Origin: Ignavibacterium sp. | Lineage (GTDB): Bacteria; Bacteroidota; Ignavibacteria; Ignavibacteriales; Ignavibacteriaceae | NCBI GenBank assembly: GCA_018335755.1 | Contig: JAGXRK010000011.1 | Coordinates: forward strand, 62,001 to 126,000 | Length of the DNA stretch: 64,000 nucleotides | Direction: 5' to 3' | In this document: positions 16,617 to 25,883 of the stretch, in pieces | Numbering within the stretch: the stretch's first letter is position 1 | How the letters are laid out: every line of letters starts with the position of its first letter | Position numbers and translations under genes: made by a program | Notes under the pieces: generated by a model | What the model was told of the DNA's origin: nothing | Database searches by the model: none | Seen by the model: the letters and a program-made list of their open reading frames with translations, nothing else

Positions 16617-18349
16617 TGAAATTATTTTTTCCCGGTATAATACTTTTTTTAATAATCAGCCTATCGAACATATCCTCGCAGACAAGGGATGAACTTGATT
16701 CTCTCCATAATTTATTTCTTAACATAAGAGGAGTTGAAACCAGTATAAGTCCAGAAGGTCCATCAGCAACAGAAGAAAATTTAAAGTGCGGTTTACATAT
16801 AATAAATACTTTGCAATTTAACATGAGTTCTTTTTCGCAGGATAAACAGGAATTACTTAAAGTATTATTGCAAAGACCTTCTGCAGCCAATAGTTTGATA
16901 ACACCGGGCGGGAAATTCAAAATCCATTATAACCAATCAGGACCGAATGCTCCCGCATACGATCTTAATCAATTGGCCGTAGCTCTGGATTCTGTTTACA
17001 ATTTTGAAATCGAATTTTTAGGTTATGATTTTCCCCCGGGTGACTCATTGTACAACCCCGATTTAAGTCCCAACGAATATGGCGGCGACAACAGGTATGA
17101 TATTTATATAATGAACTTATCCGGACTTTATGGATACACTCAGTTCGAAACTGAAGTTCAGCCCGGCTCATCGAGATTTACATCCTTTATGGTAATTGAT
17201 AATGACTTTGCCGGTTATTATACCTCAGGTATAAATGGTGCAAGAGTAACTGTCGCTCACGAGTTTCATCATGCAATTCAAGGCGGCAATTATGTATTCC
17301 GTACAGATGATACCTTCTTTTATGAAATTACATCTACGGCAATGGAAGAATTCGTGTTTGATTCGATCAATGATTACTATGCATATATGCCTGATTATTT
17401 CCAGAGACCATCTCGAGCCTTTCCAAATAATAACGGATATAATCTTGCAATCTGGCATATTTATCTGAAGGAAATATTTGGCTTTGATATTATCAAGCGG
17501 CAATGGGAACTGATGAGAAATAACAGGGCTATTCGTGCTATAAGCAACAGTATTGAAGAACGCGGATCCGTCTTTGAGTTTGAAATGGCAAGATTTGGAA
17601 TTTGGAGCTATTTCACAAACTACCGCACAATTTCGGGTTTGTACTTTAGAGAAGCATCTTTTTATCCGGCACTTATTCCAACTGCTTCTACAGTTTATTC
17701 ACCTCCTTCACAGCTTTATGAATTCTCCGGATTTCCGGCCGCAAATTACTTTATGAGAATGGTGAATACATCAAATAACGATACCATTGTTTCAATTTTT
17801 GGTAATGGTGATATTCAGAATGCCATTGGAAATACAATTCCTGCTCAAATGGCTGATTATACTTTATATTCTGATACAACATCCGGTGATTATAAGATTG
17901 GTGATTTTTATTCTGCTGCATTTAATAACCGTGGAAATAATTTCTGGAGTCAGGCAGATATTGTAAATAATATTCCGCTTACAGGTGATTCATTACAGAT
18001 TATAAGTCAACAACTGCAGGATATTTTAGCATTTCCTTCTCCTTACAGATATAATAATCCGCAGAGGTCTGGCGAGTCAATCCGGTTTTCTGTTGATATC
18101 GAATTAAATAAGGAAGTAGATGTTAATATTTATACTACATCTATGGATTTAGTATCTTCTTTTAATCAGACAACTAAACCGTATATATTAAGAGATCCTG
18201 AAGCAAATATCGGCAGACAAATCTCTATCATTGAATGGGCAAGACCGGGGAACGAAAATAGTGAAAATCTCGCATCAGGGATCTATATAATTATTATACG
18301 GAACGGAAATGATTATCTTAAAGGTAAGTTCGTAATTTTCAATGACTAA
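16616..18349 (+). CDS. Secreted zinc metallopeptidase with T9SS sorting domain (MXAN_6640-like)
   Basis: A 577-residue secreted protein. After a signal peptide come an FKIHYNQSG block, then the zinc motif HEFHH in VAHEFHHAIQGG at about residue 215, and a downstream acidic residue in TAMEEF that could be the third ligand. The last 80 residues form a type A sorting domain (FPSPYRYNNPQRSGESIRF through SGIYIIIIRNGNDYLKGKFVI), which would direct export across the outer membrane by the type IX system. The gene overlaps its upstream neighbour by one base and ccmA by eight bases. A truncated relative is at 7127-7423. Proteolytic function is inferred from the motif. Confidence 0.8.
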   Translation: MKLFFPGIILFLIISLSNISSQTRDELDSLHNLFLNIRGVETSISPEGPSATEENLKCGLHIINTLQFNMSSFSQDKQELLKVLLQRPSAANSLITPGGKFKIHYNQSGPNAPAYDLNQLAVALDSVYNFEIEFLGYDFPPGDSLYNPDLSPNEYGGDNRYDIYIMNLSGLYGYTQFETEVQPGSSRFTSFMVIDNDFAGYYTSGINGARVTVAHEFHHAIQGGNYVFRTDDTFFYEITSTAMEEFVFDSINDYYAYMPDYFQRPSRAFPNNNGYNLAIWHIYLKEIFGFDIIKRQWELMRNNRAIRAISNSIEERGSVFEFEMARFGIWSYFTNYRTISGLYFREASFYPALIPTASTVYSPPSQLYEFSGFPAANYFMRMVNTSNNDTIVSIFGNGDIQNAIGNTIPAQMADYTLYSDTTSGDYKIGDFYSAAFNNRGNNFWSQADIVNNIPLTGDSLQIISQQLQDILAFPSPYRYNNPQRSGESIRFSVDIELNKEVDVNIYTTSMDLVSSFNQTTKPYILRDPEANIGRQISIIEWARPGNENSENLASGIYIIIIRNGNDYLKGKFVIFND

Positions 18350-18974
18350 TTATACTCTTGAATTATCGGATGTTAAAAAATTCTTCGGCAGGAGATTAAT
18401 ATTTAATAATCTCAACTTCCAAATTAAAAAAGCTGGAGTGTACGGCATATCTGGTCCGAATGGCTCTGGAAAATCAACCCTTGTAAAAATAATTGCAGGA
18501 ATTATCGGCACCTCTTCCGGAAAAGTAACGCACAATCTTAATGGAAAAGAAATTATACCTGAAAAACTTCACGATCATATCGGTTTTGTCTCTCCTTATC
18601 TGGTTTTGTATGAAGAGTTTTCTGCCTGGGAGAATCTGGAACTGTGTGCACAGATAAGAGGAATAAATCTCAATGAACAAAGAGTAATATATTTATTAGA
18701 AAAATTTCTGCTTCTTAACAGAAAAGGTGATCTTGTAAAAACATATTCTTCAGGAATGAAACAAAGATTGAAATTTATCTTTGCTCTAATGCATTCTCCT
18801 GCATTGCTTATTCTGGATGAACCGACATCTAATCTTGACGATGAAGGAAAAAGCTCTGTTTATGAAATTATAAAAGAAGAAGGATCAAAAAACATTGTAA
18901 TTCTTGCATCAAATGAAAATCAGGATTTAAGTCTGTGCCCGGAAATAATTGATCTAAAAAACTTTAAAGAATGA
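18342..18974 (+). CDS. ccmA: CcmA, haem exporter ATP-binding subunit
   Basis: A 210-residue ABC ATPase, the short length expected of CcmA. Walker A is GPNGSGKS at about residues 36-43, the signature is the variant YSSGMKQR, and Walker B is LLILDEPTSNLD. With CcmB and CcmC it forms the CcmABC complex, which uses ATP to release holo-CcmE for cytochrome c maturation (System I). The start overlaps the metallopeptidase gene by eight bases. It is followed by ccmB, but an apparent terminator at 18980-19024 separates them, so ccmA may be expressed at a different level from the rest of the block. Confidence 0.88.
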   Translation: MTNYTLELSDVKKFFGRRLIFNNLNFQIKKAGVYGISGPNGSGKSTLVKIIAGIIGTSSGKVTHNLNGKEIIPEKLHDHIGFVSPYLVLYEEFSAWENLELCAQIRGINLNEQRVIYLLEKFLLLNRKGDLVKTYSSGMKQRLKFIFALMHSPALLILDEPTSNLDDEGKSSVYEIIKEEGSKNIVILASNENQDLSLCPEIIDLKNFKE

Positions 18975-18979
18975 AAAAG

Positions 18980-19024
18980 AGTCAAAACCAATATATAAAT
19001 CTAAAGTTTTGACTTTTTATTTTT
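18980..19024 (+). terminator. Terminator or attenuator between ccmA and ccmB
   Basis: AGTCAAAAC (18980-18988) pairs perfectly with GTTTTGACT (19006-19014), followed by TTTTATTTTT. The nine-pair stem and T-run form an intrinsic terminator in the 63-base gap between ccmA and ccmB. Confidence 0.75.
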
Positions 19025-19037
19025 GACTTAAACAATT

Positions 19038-19697
19038 ATGAAATCATACGCATTATTTTTAAAAGATTTTAGTTCGGAAATAAGAACACGCTATGCAATA
19101 AACTCCTTAGCGATGTTCATAATTGTTGCAATCAGCGTAATTCTGTTTTCGATCGGACAGGAAAGAATCAGTCCGGAACTTACAGCCGGATTATTCTGGG
19201 TAGTTATTTTCTTTACCGCAATGTCCGGATTGGCAAGGGCATTCGTTTCTGAAGAAGAACGAGGCACTTCATTAACTCTTCAACTTATTGCATCTCCAAC
19301 AACAGTATTTACAGGAAAACTGATATTCAACATTATTTTAGTTTTTGCAATGAATACTGTTATTGCAATTCTTTACGCTGCTTTGTTCGAAGCGTTCATT
19401 ATTCAAAATTTTTCCCTCTTTTTACTTTCGTTTGTTCTTGGTAATATTGGGCTGGCAATTTCGTCAACTATAATAGCAGCAATAATTGCTAAAGCAGGAG
19501 CAAAAGGAACCCTTTATCCGGTGCTTTCTTTCCCGATTTTGTTGCCTTTAATTTTAACATCTGTGCAATTAACTTTGTTTTCAATAGATGGCACAGGGTT
19601 TGAAAAATCTATTTTTGAATTAGCAATTGTTGTCAGTTATGATGTGATTATGTTAACAGCTTCGTATATGCTATTCGATTTTATTTGGAAAGAATAA
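19038..19697 (+). CDS. ccmB: CcmB, haem exporter permease
   Basis: A 219-residue membrane protein with six hydrophobic segments, the expected CcmB topology. It contains the SEEERGTSLTLQLIASPTTVF stretch typical of CcmB, on the cytoplasmic side where it meets CcmA. It is the membrane partner of CcmA in the CcmABC complex. It overlaps ccmC by 13 bases, so translation is coupled. Confidence 0.88.
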   Translation: MKSYALFLKDFSSEIRTRYAINSLAMFIIVAISVILFSIGQERISPELTAGLFWVVIFFTAMSGLARAFVSEEERGTSLTLQLIASPTTVFTGKLIFNIILVFAMNTVIAILYAALFEAFIIQNFSLFLLSFVLGNIGLAISSTIIAAIIAKAGAKGTLYPVLSFPILLPLILTSVQLTLFSIDGTGFEKSIFELAIVVSYDVIMLTASYMLFDFIWKE

Positions 19698-20434
19698 CGA
19701 ATTCAATCAAAAATAATCAGTTTTTAATTATGATCTGGAAAATTTTTCTCTTTTTACTTTTAGCCTTTGTTTCAGTAGCAGGAATTGCGTTTCCCATTGT
19801 TGAGAGACCAAGTGCCTGGTACGAATTTCCTTTGATTCCCGGACTGGAAGAAAACGCAAAAATTATCTTCTTTCATGTTCCTACAGCCTGGCTTACTGTA
19901 ATTGCGTTTTTTATGTCCACGGTTTACAGTTTTAAGTACTTAAAGAATAAAAATCTGGATGACGATGCTAAATCATATACTGCAAATCAGTTAGGAATGA
20001 TATTTTGCATACTAGCAACAGTAACCGGTGCTGTTTGGGCAAAATTTGCATGGGGAGCTTTCTGGAGCTGGGATCCAAGACAAACAAGTATTTTTGCATT
20101 ACTTTTAATTTATGGTGCCTGGTTTGCTTTACGTTCATCAATTGAATCTGAAGATAAACGCGCCACACTTTCTGCAGTTTACTCAATGATAGCATTTGTA
20201 ACTGTGCCGTTCTTTATTTTCATAATGCCTAGAATTATGAAAGGACTGCATCCCGGGTCTGCCGATGATACAACTTCCGGACCGGTTGTAGATTTTAATA
20301 TGAATTCCAATATGCAGTTGATATTCTTTCTCTCGCTAATAGGTTTTACAATACTGTTTTTTTGGATGTGGAGAGTGGGATATAAATCATTAATTTACCG
20401 CGATAAACTTAACAAGCAATTAATAAGAGGTTAA
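19685..20434 (+). CDS. ccmC: CcmC, haem-handling WWD protein
   Basis: A 249-residue inner-membrane protein with six membrane segments. The WWD haem-binding motif WGAFWSWDPRQT is at about residues 122-133, and a conserved histidine is in FFHVPTAW. CcmC presents haem to CcmE in the periplasm. Two starts are possible: ATG 19685, overlapping ccmB, and an internal ATG at 19730 just before the first membrane segment. The next gene, ccmD, begins two bases after the stop. Confidence 0.92.
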   Translation: MERITNSIKNNQFLIMIWKIFLFLLLAFVSVAGIAFPIVERPSAWYEFPLIPGLEENAKIIFFHVPTAWLTVIAFFMSTVYSFKYLKNKNLDDDAKSYTANQLGMIFCILATVTGAVWAKFAWGAFWSWDPRQTSIFALLLIYGAWFALRSSIESEDKRATLSAVYSMIAFVTVPFFIFIMPRIMKGLHPGSADDTTSGPVVDFNMNSNMQLIFFLSLIGFTILFFWMWRVGYKSLIYRDKLNKQLIRG

Positions 20435-20436
20435 AG

Positions 20437-20586
20437 TTGGAAGAGTTCTTATCGAAAAATGCGATCTACATTGTTTTGATTATTGTACTTATAGTTTGGA
20501 TAGGCATTTTTCTATTCATGTTTAATATAGACAAAAGAATAAAGCTAATTGAAAAAGAAATGAACGGAGATACAAATGAAAAATAA
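20437..20586 (+). CDS. ccmD: CcmD-like small membrane protein, TTG start
   Basis: A 49-residue open frame between ccmC and ccmE with one hydrophobic segment (IYIVLIIVLIVWIGIFLFMF) followed by basic and helical residues (NIDKRIKLIEKEM). This is exactly the CcmD pattern and position: CcmD is a tiny inner-membrane protein that helps release holo-CcmE from CcmABC. The start is TTG at 20437, two bases after ccmC, with AAGAGG upstream; no ATG precedes the membrane segment. Its 3' end overlaps ccmE by 11 bases. Confidence 0.85.
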   Translation: MEEFLSKNAIYIVLIIVLIVWIGIFLFMFNIDKRIKLIEKEMNGDTNEK

Positions 20587-20965
20587 ATATATGTTCGGTG
20601 GATTTATTATAGTAATCTTTTTAGGATTGATGGGATATTTATTCACCCAAAGTAATATTAAATACGAAAGTGATTTTACAAACGTAATTAACAACGATAA
20701 AACCGTTAAAGCCACCGGAAGCTGGGTTAAAGAAAAGAATTATGTTGTTGACAGGGAAAGTAAAACCTTTTCTTTTTATATGGCTGATGAAAACGGCAAA
20801 CAGATGAAAGTTGTTTACGATGGTGTAATGCCTAATAATTTTGAAACGGCAACAAGTGTTGTTGTCACCGGTACATTTGAAAACGGACATTTTCACGCAA
20901 AAGATATATTAACAAAATGTCCAAGCAAATATGAAGAGCAGCCAATTCAGTCTTCAAGTTTATGA
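20576..20965 (+). CDS. ccmE: CcmE haem chaperone, CxxxY variant
   Basis: A 129-residue membrane-anchored periplasmic protein with one N-terminal hydrophobic segment and an OB-fold beta-barrel. CcmE carries haem covalently from CcmC to CcmF. In classical CcmE the haem ligand is the histidine of an HxxxY motif. Here the equivalent site reads TKCPSKYEE, that is CxxxY, near residue 118. A cysteine-type CcmE is known from archaea and some sulfate reducers (the System I* variant), usually with a reduced set of Ccm proteins. The rest of the domain (VVVTGTFENGHFHAKDIL) is normal. Confidence 0.92.
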   Translation: MKNKYMFGGFIIVIFLGLMGYLFTQSNIKYESDFTNVINNDKTVKATGSWVKEKNYVVDRESKTFSFYMADENGKQMKVVYDGVMPNNFETATSVVVTGTFENGHFHAKDILTKCPSKYEEQPIQSSSL

Positions 20966-21012
20966 TACAGGGGAAATTAAGTGAATTATACATACAGAAA
21001 TCCGAGGATTAA

Positions 21013-23418
21013 ATGATTGGAAGTATTGTACTAACCGCGGCACTTGTACTAAGCATCATCGCTATGGTGATGTACTATCTTACATTCAGGGGATATAAAA
21101 ACACACTTAATTATGCACGCTTGTCTTATCACGCAATGGCAATACTGGTTATTGTCGGTTCAACTTTATTATGGCACGCGTTACTGACACATCAATATCA
21201 GTATAAGTATGTTTATAGTTACAGCAACGGACAGTTAAGCACCGGTTTACTATTCTCTTCTTTCTGGGGAGGGCAGGAAGGAAGCTTCATGTTATGGCTG
21301 CTGCTTACCGCAATAATTGGAATTATTCTTCAGTCGTATTCATCAAAGCGCAGCGATCTTGAACCAAGAGTTATGGCAGTATTTACTATTGCCACATCAT
21401 TTCTTTTAGTGATGGTTTCGCCCTGGTTCAAAAATCCTTTTGAATATATATGGGCACATCCGATATTCATTAACATTCAGGACATAAACCCTCAGTACTT
21501 AAGTATGCCTTTCCTTCAGAACTTCTTCTTCTCTGATCAGCAAGGCGGACAAAGCTTTGTAAGAATGAGTACAGAACTTTATAGTGTTCTTTCTGCTCAG
21601 GGAATTGCGGTTAACAATTTTATTATTGATGGACGAGGTTTGAATCCACAGTTACTCAACTGGTGGATGCAGGTACATCCTCCTGTGCTGTTTATAGGTT
21701 TTGCAATGGCAACAGTGCCTTTTTCATTTGCTCTAGCCGCAATGATGAAAAATGAATATAAAGACTGGATACGTCAGGCGTTTCCGTGGGTCTTAGCAGG
21801 CACAGGAGTGTTAGGCTTGGGAATAATGATGGGCGGATACTGGGCTTATGAAATGCTTGGATGGGGCGGTTACTGGGCATGGGATCCTGTTGAAAACTCA
21901 AGCTTAATTCCCTGGCTAATAGGTGTTGCATCAATTCATACCTTGCTTGTTCAGAGGAGGAGTCAGCAAGGCGGCAATTCCGTTGGCCGTTATGCCAAGA
22001 CTAATCTTATTTTGTGCATATTGACATATGTTTTTGTTTTATACAGTACATTCTTAACCAGAAGCGGAGTGCTGGGAGATGCATCTGTTCACTCATTTGT
22101 TGATCCGGGAATGCTGGTTTATTTGTTCCTGCTGATTTTTATAGGATCGTTTATCTTATTAGGATTTGGTGCTTTAGCTTACAGATGGAAAGATCTTAAC
22201 GCAAAGCTTCCTGAAGACGAGAATCTTCTGTCTCGTGAACTTTCATTATTCACTGCAGCAGTTGTCCTTGGCGCATCAGCTTTAATAGTTTTGGTTGGAA
22301 CATCAGCGCCTATTTATGGACAATCCGTTGATACCTTCTTTTATGATGAAATGCATCTGCCTATTGCAATTATAATCGGGTTCCTGAATGGATTAAGTCT
22401 GCTTATCAAATGGAAGAAAACTTCAACACAGGAATTACTTAAGAGTTCAATATTCGCTGCGTCAGCAAGTGTGGTGTTAACAATAATCATAGTAGTTTTA
22501 AGCGGAATGAGTAACATAATGATGATTATTCTTACTCTTTCAAGCTCATTTGCTCTAATTGTCAATACTGAAATAGCAGTTAAGATAGTAAAGAATAATA
22601 TGAAGATGCTTGGCGCTTACGTTGCGCATATAGGAATTGCGTTATTCTTTCTTGGTGTTATCGGTTCAGCCGCATACAGCGAGGAAGTTGATCTCGATCT
22701 TGTAAAGAATAAACCAGTACAGGCATTCGGATATGAAATGACTTTCACGGGTTATCAGCCAATTGAAAATAATACCAAGTATGCTTTTAACATTGAATTG
22801 AAAAAAGGAGATAAATCCTATAATGCTGCTCCGGTAATGTACATAGCTGAGTTTAACAACAGTCTTATGCGCGAACCGGCAATCCTAAGCTTCTTTACAC
22901 GCGATGTTTATTTTACACCAAATGGTTATGAAGAAGGCGACAGCACTGCATCAGGTGAAAGTTCTGTTGTTAGTTTGCAGCGCGGCGCATCAACTGAATA
23001 TGCCAAGACAAAAATTACATTTGTGGATTTTGATTTTCCTGCAGAAGTGCGGGATGCTATGATGAGCGGAGCCGATTTTGAAATAGGCGTTAATCTTACT
23101 GTTGAATCTGAAGGCAAAAAGCAGAATACAAGGGTAGCAATGCAGAATAAGGGTGGTGAGCGACTTCTTACTGCGGCGGAGTTAAAAGATGTGAATATCA
23201 AAATACAGCTCAGCAATCTTGATGCAACCGGCAATGTCGATTTAGCGCTATCTTCTCTTGATGGAGTTGCAATTGATCCGACTGAACCAAAGGAAGAGAT
23301 TTTTTCAGTTTCTGCAAGCATTAAACCATTTATCAGTCTTGTATGGATAGGAGTTGTTGTAATGGTTCTTGGGTTCTTTGTAGCTGTAGGTAGAAGATTG
23401 AAAGAGTCATTAGTCTAA
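21013..23418 (+). CDS. ccmF: CcmF, cytochrome c haem lyase subunit
   Basis: An 801-residue polytopic membrane protein. The WWD motif WGGYWAWDPVENSSLIPWL is at about residues 286-304, and the N-terminal LSYHAMAILV and WHALLTHQYQYKYVY blocks carry conserved histidines. CcmF, normally with CcmH, attaches haem from CcmE to apocytochrome CxxCH. It is at the long end of the family owing to a C-terminal periplasmic domain (residues 560-770) before the last membrane segment. A terminator follows at 23442. A second, shorter CcmF is encoded at 48861-50987. Confidence 0.93.
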   Translation: MIGSIVLTAALVLSIIAMVMYYLTFRGYKNTLNYARLSYHAMAILVIVGSTLLWHALLTHQYQYKYVYSYSNGQLSTGLLFSSFWGGQEGSFMLWLLLTAIIGIILQSYSSKRSDLEPRVMAVFTIATSFLLVMVSPWFKNPFEYIWAHPIFINIQDINPQYLSMPFLQNFFFSDQQGGQSFVRMSTELYSVLSAQGIAVNNFIIDGRGLNPQLLNWWMQVHPPVLFIGFAMATVPFSFALAAMMKNEYKDWIRQAFPWVLAGTGVLGLGIMMGGYWAYEMLGWGGYWAWDPVENSSLIPWLIGVASIHTLLVQRRSQQGGNSVGRYAKTNLILCILTYVFVLYSTFLTRSGVLGDASVHSFVDPGMLVYLFLLIFIGSFILLGFGALAYRWKDLNAKLPEDENLLSRELSLFTAAVVLGASALIVLVGTSAPIYGQSVDTFFYDEMHLPIAIIIGFLNGLSLLIKWKKTSTQELLKSSIFAASASVVLTIIIVVLSGMSNIMMIILTLSSSFALIVNTEIAVKIVKNNMKMLGAYVAHIGIALFFLGVIGSAAYSEEVDLDLVKNKPVQAFGYEMTFTGYQPIENNTKYAFNIELKKGDKSYNAAPVMYIAEFNNSLMREPAILSFFTRDVYFTPNGYEEGDSTASGESSVVSLQRGASTEYAKTKITFVDFDFPAEVRDAMMSGADFEIGVNLTVESEGKKQNTRVAMQNKGGERLLTAAELKDVNIKIQLSNLDATGNVDLALSSLDGVAIDPTEPKEEIFSVSASIKPFISLVWIGVVVMVLGFFVAVGRRLKESLV

Positions 23419-23441
23419 AAACAAATTATATCCTCATCTCA

Positions 23442-23466
23442 AGCCCGGCTCGCCCGGGCTTTTTTA
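23442..23466 (+). terminator. Rho-independent terminator after ccmF
   Basis: AGCCCGG (23442-23448) pairs with CCGGGCT (23454-23460) around CTCGC, followed by a run of T. It closes the ccm transcription unit. Confidence 0.88.
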
Positions 23467-23538
23467 TTAGAATAAAATTTTCAACCTGTTTATATTGCAA
23501 ATGATTAGTTAATAAATTCTCAAACTCCGGAGATAATT

Positions 23539-25698
23539 ATGAAATTATTTAAGCAATCTAAAATCTTTCTTTCACTCTTAATCATAATCACACTTTCACT
23601 CGCCTTCATTCCATCCGTACCGGATGAAGGAATGTTCCCGCTGAGTGATATAAGAAACCTTGATCTGAAATCTGCCGGACTGAAAATAAGCATCGATGAA
23701 GTTTACAATCCGAGTGGAGTAAGTCTTGTTAATGCGCTTGTAAAAGTAGGCGGCTGTACCGGCTCATTCGTTTCTGAAGAGGGATTAATTTTAACAAACC
23801 ATCATTGTGTGTTTGGTGCGGTGCAGGCGGCAAGCACTGTTGAAAACAATTATCTTGAAAACGGATTTGTTGCAAACACAAGAGATGAAGAAATTCCCGC
23901 AAAGGGATTAACCTGCCGTATAACAGTTTCTTACGAAGATGTAAGTGCAGAAGTTCTTGAAGCCGCAGATAAAGCAGATGATATTTCAAAACGTACAGAT
24001 GCAATAAATAAAAAAATAAGAGAAATTATAAAACGTGAAGAAGAAAAAGACAGCACTATAAAAGCCGAAGTGTCTGAAATGTTCGTTGGTGAATCTTACG
24101 TGCTTTTCAGATACCAGATGATAAATGATGTAAGGATAGTATATGCGCCTCCGCGCAGCATTGGCGAGTTTGGCGGGGAATCGGATAATTGGGTTTGGCC
24201 AAGACATACCGGAGACTTTTCTTTTCTTCGTGCTTATGTTGCTCCCGATGGCTCGCCGGCTAAGTATTCTGAAGATAATATTCCTTTTACTCCTAAAAAA
24301 CATTTGCAGGTTAACGCTGATGGCGTTGATGAAAATGACTTTGTATTTCTCCTTGGATATCCAGGAAGAACATTCAAGCACCAGCCGTCTCATTTTATAG
24401 TGAACCAGGAAAAATATTTACTTCCATATATTTCAAAATTGTATCGCTGGATGATTGAGCTTTATGAAGCAAATGGCGCAGATGACCCTGAATTTGCTTT
24501 AGAAAAAGCCACTTTAATAAAAAACCTTGCAAATGTTGAAAAAAATTACCGCGGCAAGCTTCAGGGATTAGAAAGACTTAAACTTGTTCAGAAAAAACAG
24601 AATGAAGAAAAGCAGCTTCAGGAGTTTATTAATTCAAACCCGGAGCTAAAAAGTAAATACGGAAATGTTCTGAAAGAGATTGATGAGGTTTATCAGGAAA
24701 TTTTTGAGAGCGGGAGATTGCCTTACCTTTTATCCTCACTTTCAAGATTTGTTAACTATTACAGACTTGCAGAGATGTTTGTTGAATATAAGATTGAAAT
24801 TCAAAAGCCTGATAGTGTAAGAAAATCACGATACACAGAAAAAAGTATTCCTCAGTTTTTATCCTCTATTGACAATCTTTATAATGAATACAATCCTGAA
24901 ATGGACAAAGCTCTTTTTAAGAAAATATTAAAAGATGCTTTAACATTTCCTGAATTAAACACTGTGGGTGTTTTTAGGTTTCTTGCGGAAGTTGAAAGCA
25001 TTGATAGTTATGTTGATAAACTTTACTCTGATTCCTTTGTTAAAAACAGTGAAGATTATTTATCCAAATTGCTTGATGAAAAACTTTCAACAGAAATTTT
25101 AAATGATCCCCTTATTTCGCTTGCACAGAATTTTTATGAATTGAGTGAAAGCGAAACAGCAAAACGAAACCGAATAAATGGTCAATTAAATATTCTTCTT
25201 GCAAATATGATGGAAGTTAAACGCATCTGGCTTGAAAAATCTTTTATTCCCGATGCAAACAGCACTTTAAGACTTACATACGGATATATACTTGGATACA
25301 CACCAGCTGATGCAGTTTACTATTCACCGATCACTTCGCTAAAAGGCGTTATCGAAAAGGGAAGAGAAGAAGGTGACTACAAACTGCTTCCGAAGTTAAG
25401 AGAGTTATATGATGAAAAAGAATTCAGCAGATTCTATAATGAGAAGCTTGGTGATGTACCGGTTGCTATTTTATATAACACTGATACAAGCGGAGGAAAT
25501 TCAGGCAGTCCTATAATGGATGCTTACGGCAGAGTGGTTGGTGTGAACTTCGACAGAGCGTTTGAAGCAACCATAAATGACTTTACCTGGAGTGCAGAAT
25601 ACAGCCGTTCAATTGGAGTCGATATCCGTTATATTCTCTGGGTAACTCAAAAAGTAGGCGGTGCGGATTTTCTTCTCAAAGAGATGGGAGCAAATTAA
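23539..25698 (+). CDS. S46 family dipeptidyl-peptidase (DPP7/DPP11 type)
   Basis: A 719-residue exported serine peptidase. The catalytic triad blocks are visible: histidine in LTNHHCVFGAV, aspartate in the GGESDNWVWPRHTGDF region, and serine in SGGNSGSPIMD at about residue 655. Shortly after comes GVNFDRAFEA; an arginine at this position (about residue 672) is the S1 residue that gives DPP11 its preference for Asp/Glu, where DPP7 has glycine. I therefore favour DPP11-like specificity, as inference. These periplasmic enzymes remove dipeptides from oligopeptides in asaccharolytic Bacteroidota. Length matches the family. Confidence 0.92.
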   Translation: MKLFKQSKIFLSLLIIITLSLAFIPSVPDEGMFPLSDIRNLDLKSAGLKISIDEVYNPSGVSLVNALVKVGGCTGSFVSEEGLILTNHHCVFGAVQAASTVENNYLENGFVANTRDEEIPAKGLTCRITVSYEDVSAEVLEAADKADDISKRTDAINKKIREIIKREEEKDSTIKAEVSEMFVGESYVLFRYQMINDVRIVYAPPRSIGEFGGESDNWVWPRHTGDFSFLRAYVAPDGSPAKYSEDNIPFTPKKHLQVNADGVDENDFVFLLGYPGRTFKHQPSHFIVNQEKYLLPYISKLYRWMIELYEANGADDPEFALEKATLIKNLANVEKNYRGKLQGLERLKLVQKKQNEEKQLQEFINSNPELKSKYGNVLKEIDEVYQEIFESGRLPYLLSSLSRFVNYYRLAEMFVEYKIEIQKPDSVRKSRYTEKSIPQFLSSIDNLYNEYNPEMDKALFKKILKDALTFPELNTVGVFRFLAEVESIDSYVDKLYSDSFVKNSEDYLSKLLDEKLSTEILNDPLISLAQNFYELSESETAKRNRINGQLNILLANMMEVKRIWLEKSFIPDANSTLRLTYGYILGYTPADAVYYSPITSLKGVIEKGREEGDYKLLPKLRELYDEKEFSRFYNEKLGDVPVAILYNTDTSGGNSGSPIMDAYGRVVGVNFDRAFEATINDFTWSAEYSRSIGVDIRYILWVTQKVGGADFLLKEMGAN

Positions 25699-25883
25699 GG
25701 TTAAGTGTTAGTGTGAAGTTGAGGATTTAGAGTTATAGGGTATAAAGGTATATTATTTAATAACTGATTTAAGAATATGGAATAGCGATTTAAGATTTTT
25801 TATTCTAAATGTTAATTAAGAATAATAGTTACCTTACAGAATTCCTTTATACCTTAATCCACTATGCCTCTCACAACCAACCT

